DNA from: Leptodesmis sichuanensis A121 | GTDB lineage: Bacteria; Cyanobacteriota; Cyanobacteriia; Leptolyngbyales; Leptolyngbyaceae | Reading direction: 5' to 3' | NCBI RefSeq assembly: GCF_021379005.1 | Contig: NZ_CP075171.1 | Location: 4,154,001-4,218,000 of the forward strand | Length of the DNA: 64,000 nucleotides | Part shown: one piece after another, positions 62,209-64,000 of the stretch | How the letters are laid out: every line of letters starts with the position of its first letter | Position numbering within the stretch: the stretch's first letter is position 1 | Program-made: the position numbers and the translations under genes | The notes under the pieces: model-generated | The model's input: only the letters and a program-made list of their open reading frames with translations | Database searches by the model: none | What the model was told of the DNA's origin: nothing

Positions 62209-63030
62209 CTATCGACGGTTACAGTCCCGATCGGCGGTGTAGACGATCGCCCCATAGCGCCCATCGGTTGTCCGAATCGCCACACAGTTCCCGGTGCCTT
62301 TTTCTAGCCAATAGGTGAAACTGCTGTCTGCCATCTGTCTGCTATTCCGAAATTCATAGCCCCGTTGTGTGACGGTCTGTTCCGCCTGCCCAGCTCTAGC
62401 ACCAACCAGATCTTCCAGGCCAGGTACTGGATCGCCCGGTTTCACAGTCGTGTTGGATGGCGTTGTGGGTCTGGTTGTGCTAGCTTGATAAGTCTCTATA
62501 TCGGAAGAAAATACCCAGCCCTTGAATTGAGGATTATCTCGATAGGTCACCTGGCACCAGGTTGGCATCCGCGTGGACTGGCAACCCAGGTTACGCAAAA
62601 CCGTCCCCTTGGGAACGTTCCCCTTGACGACTTTGGAGAAGATTCCAGGTCTCTCTCTCAATCTGGTTCCGGTTGTTGCCACCCAAAATTCTGGATCCTG
62701 AGCCGACGAATTACCACTCCCCGCATTACTGCCCCCCGAACTGGTTGGCGTGACTGACAACACGGTATTGTCAATCGTGTTGACGCGACAGTCTGCGGTT
62801 TGACCAGTGGTGCGATTCTGCATCTTGACGGTTACTGCACCACTTTCGGCACTCACTGGCCCAACATCCGTAATCATAATGTTGCCAACTGGAACTCCCA
62901 GTTCTTCCGCTGTGCTGCGGATACAGGCGGCTCTCGAGCGCTGGGGAATGGCTTCTGCCACCAGTGGAGAGGCAACAATCAGTGCGATCGCTGCGATCGC
63001 GCCCCTGCTTAAAACAGTCTTAAATTGCAT
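62209..63030 (-). CDS. secreted SH3-domain-like protein
   Basis: The 273-residue protein has a signal peptide (MQFKTVLSRGAIAAIALIVA), a small N-terminal domain (CIRSTAEELGVPVGNIMITD), an SH3-like domain (TRLRERPGIFSKVVKGNVPK, GWVFSSDIETYQ) and a C-terminal ~70-residue domain (GLEDLVGARAGQAEQTVTQR) of the sort seen in cyanobacterial secreted proteins. Such SH3b domains bind cell-wall or surface ligands. It lies beside another SH3-like gene. Confidence 0.78.
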   Translation of the reverse strand: MQFKTVLSRGAIAAIALIVASPLVAEAIPQRSRAACIRSTAEELGVPVGNIMITDVGPVSAESGAVTVKMQNRTTGQTADCRVNTIDNTVLSVTPTSSGGSNAGSGNSSAQDPEFWVATTGTRLRERPGIFSKVVKGNVPKGTVLRNLGCQSTRMPTWCQVTYRDNPQFKGWVFSSDIETYQASTTRPTTPSNTTVKPGDPVPGLEDLVGARAGQAEQTVTQRGYEFRNSRQMADSSFTYWLEKGTGNCVAIRTTDGRYGAIVYTADRDCNRR

Positions 63031-63088
63031 TACGTAATGAACTCCTCAATAAATTCTCAGAACCAATACGGATTGACTGACCCAAGGG

Positions 63089-63736
63089 TTATTCACCCCC
63101 ATCGGCAAAGATGATGAAGTCGCTGCGAACCCAGCCTGTTGCTTTTGAATTCACAAATTCCACTCTGCACCAATTCAGGTCACTGCCCGCTGTGTCCTGA
63201 TCCTGAACGCACTGGATCACCTTCACCTTGTCCCCCGGAATGCCGTAGTGGGGCGAATCGGATTTGATTGTCGGCTGCGATCGCACATTAATCCGGGTGT
63301 TCGAACTACTAGCCTTTAAGGTGGAAATGCCGCGAGCTACAACGGGTGAGGTAGAACTGCCACTATTTTGAGTTTCTGAGTTTTTTCCATAGGGAGCCGT
63401 ATCCCAGTAAACATAGATAGACTCAGTAGCGAGGCGGTAAATTTGCCCCTTATTGCCTAGTCCTGACTGCCGATAGGCGGCACGACCATTCTGATCGCGA
63501 TAGTTTCCGGGCTGATTACCCACCGGAACTAGGTCATAGCGCTTGCCATTCTTTAACTGAATTCCCACAACTCCCTGCCGTTGCGAAAAGGTACAAAGAC
63601 CGGAAGAGGTGGCACGGTCTTCTCCTTTAGGATACACGTCACAACGAGCTTGCACAGTGTCGGCTTTGACGCTCACCGCCAGACTCAGAGATGCGATCGC
63701 CAGCGTCACGGCGAAAAGGGATTTTGAAATATTCAT
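63089..63736 (-). CDS. secreted SH3-domain-like protein
   Basis: The 215-residue protein (ATG 63736; eight codons upstream dropped) has a signal peptide (LFAVTLAIASLSLAVSVKAD), a Cys-pair domain (ARCDVYPKGEDRATSSGLCT) and a C-terminal SH3b domain (TRINVRSQPTIKSDSPHYGI, ATGWVRSDFIIF). It is upstream of the other SH3-like gene, 58 bp apart. The region from 63761 to the window end shows no gene. Confidence 0.75.
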   Translation of the reverse strand: MNISKSLFAVTLAIASLSLAVSVKADTVQARCDVYPKGEDRATSSGLCTFSQRQGVVGIQLKNGKRYDLVPVGNQPGNYRDQNGRAAYRQSGLGNKGQIYRLATESIYVYWDTAPYGKNSETQNSGSSTSPVVARGISTLKASSSNTRINVRSQPTIKSDSPHYGIPGDKVKVIQCVQDQDTAGSDLNWCRVEFVNSKATGWVRSDFIIFADGGE

Positions 63737-64000
63737 CACGGGACAACCCTCTGGGAACAAAACAATATCAACGAACCATCATGAACTCACACAGATCTGG
63801 GCATCAGGAGTTCTCATTAGCAGCCTCAAATATTCTTAAACCGTTACAGTTAACCTCAGACCCAGGATAGATTGACACAAGGCATCATAAAACAAAATCA
63901 GGAGAGAATTCTAACTGCAAGTTCTCTAAATCTAAGACTCAAAACTCACTTAAATCAGATTTTCATAGTCAATCAACAGCCTGACAAGCAAGTCTTTCAT

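Overview
This 64-kb window comes from a cyanobacterial chromosome. The octamer GCGATCGC (HIP1) recurs throughout, and several genes are restricted to, or typical of, cyanobacteria: two carboxysome shell proteins (ccmK3/ccmK4), a helical carotenoid protein with its C-terminal-domain homologue, a phycobilisome-fold protein, DUF2232 and a cyanobacterial CobT. Base composition and gene style suit a Leptolyngbya-like filamentous species, but the sequence does not fix the genus. I found no rRNA or tRNA genes and no CRISPR array.

Layout. 1-8.8 kb: the end of a glycoside-hydrolase-like gene, metH, a Tat-exported DUF362 protein, a PEBP lipoprotein, a TPR protein, msrA and a coiled-coil protein. 8.8-16 kb: a histidine kinase, an orphan ribbon-helix-helix protein, lepA and the UDP-xylose pair (UDP-glucuronate decarboxylase plus ugd). 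16-17.3 kb: a graveyard of toxin-antitoxin remnants. 17.3-25.2 kb: moaA, a phycobilisome-fold protein, a sugar-phosphate epimerase, a CapA-type protein, a short unknown protein behind a remarkable CRP-like operator array, tldD and coaE. 25.2-26.9 kb: a nest of palindromic repeats and a second short protein of the same family, also behind a CRP-like site. 26.9-34.7 kb: clpS, a CPBP protease, pcrA, two exopolysaccharide genes, a degenerate histidine-kinase-like protein and queG. 34.9-43.5 kb: the split orange-carotenoid-protein pair, an Rrf2 regulator, a rhomboid-like protein that lacks its catalytic serine, the DUF4129-DUF4350-MoxR cluster and gyrA. 43.6-52.9 kb: YciI, a 2'-5' RNA ligase-like protein, UDP-glucuronate 4-epimerase, cobT, DUF2232, glutaminase and ccmK3/ccmK4. 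53-56 kb: an mscS-type channel gene cut in two by an IS1-like element. 56.6-63.8 kb: a compact minus-strand cluster of three intramembrane-protease homologues, an exported alpha/beta-hydrolase and an unknown protein, followed by two secreted SH3-like proteins.

The strongest unusual signals are five. (1) Four CRP-type dyads (TGA-N6-TCA cores) have centres exactly 22 bp apart at 22679-22760, ahead of one of two paralogous short proteins; the other paralogue has a near-identical dyad. (2) A dispersed 73-bp palindromic element occurs in seven full-length copies plus one partial copy, with compensatory changes in its inner stem. (3) The IS1-like insertion in mscS has a 10-bp target duplication, and its precise removal restores a 614-codon reading frame. 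(4) metH carries three different short-repeat insertions in its interdomain regions, all kept in frame. (5) The PrsW-unknown-hydrolase-PrsW-CPBP cluster may form a membrane proteolysis system. All functional calls rest on recognised motifs read by eye; no database search was possible.
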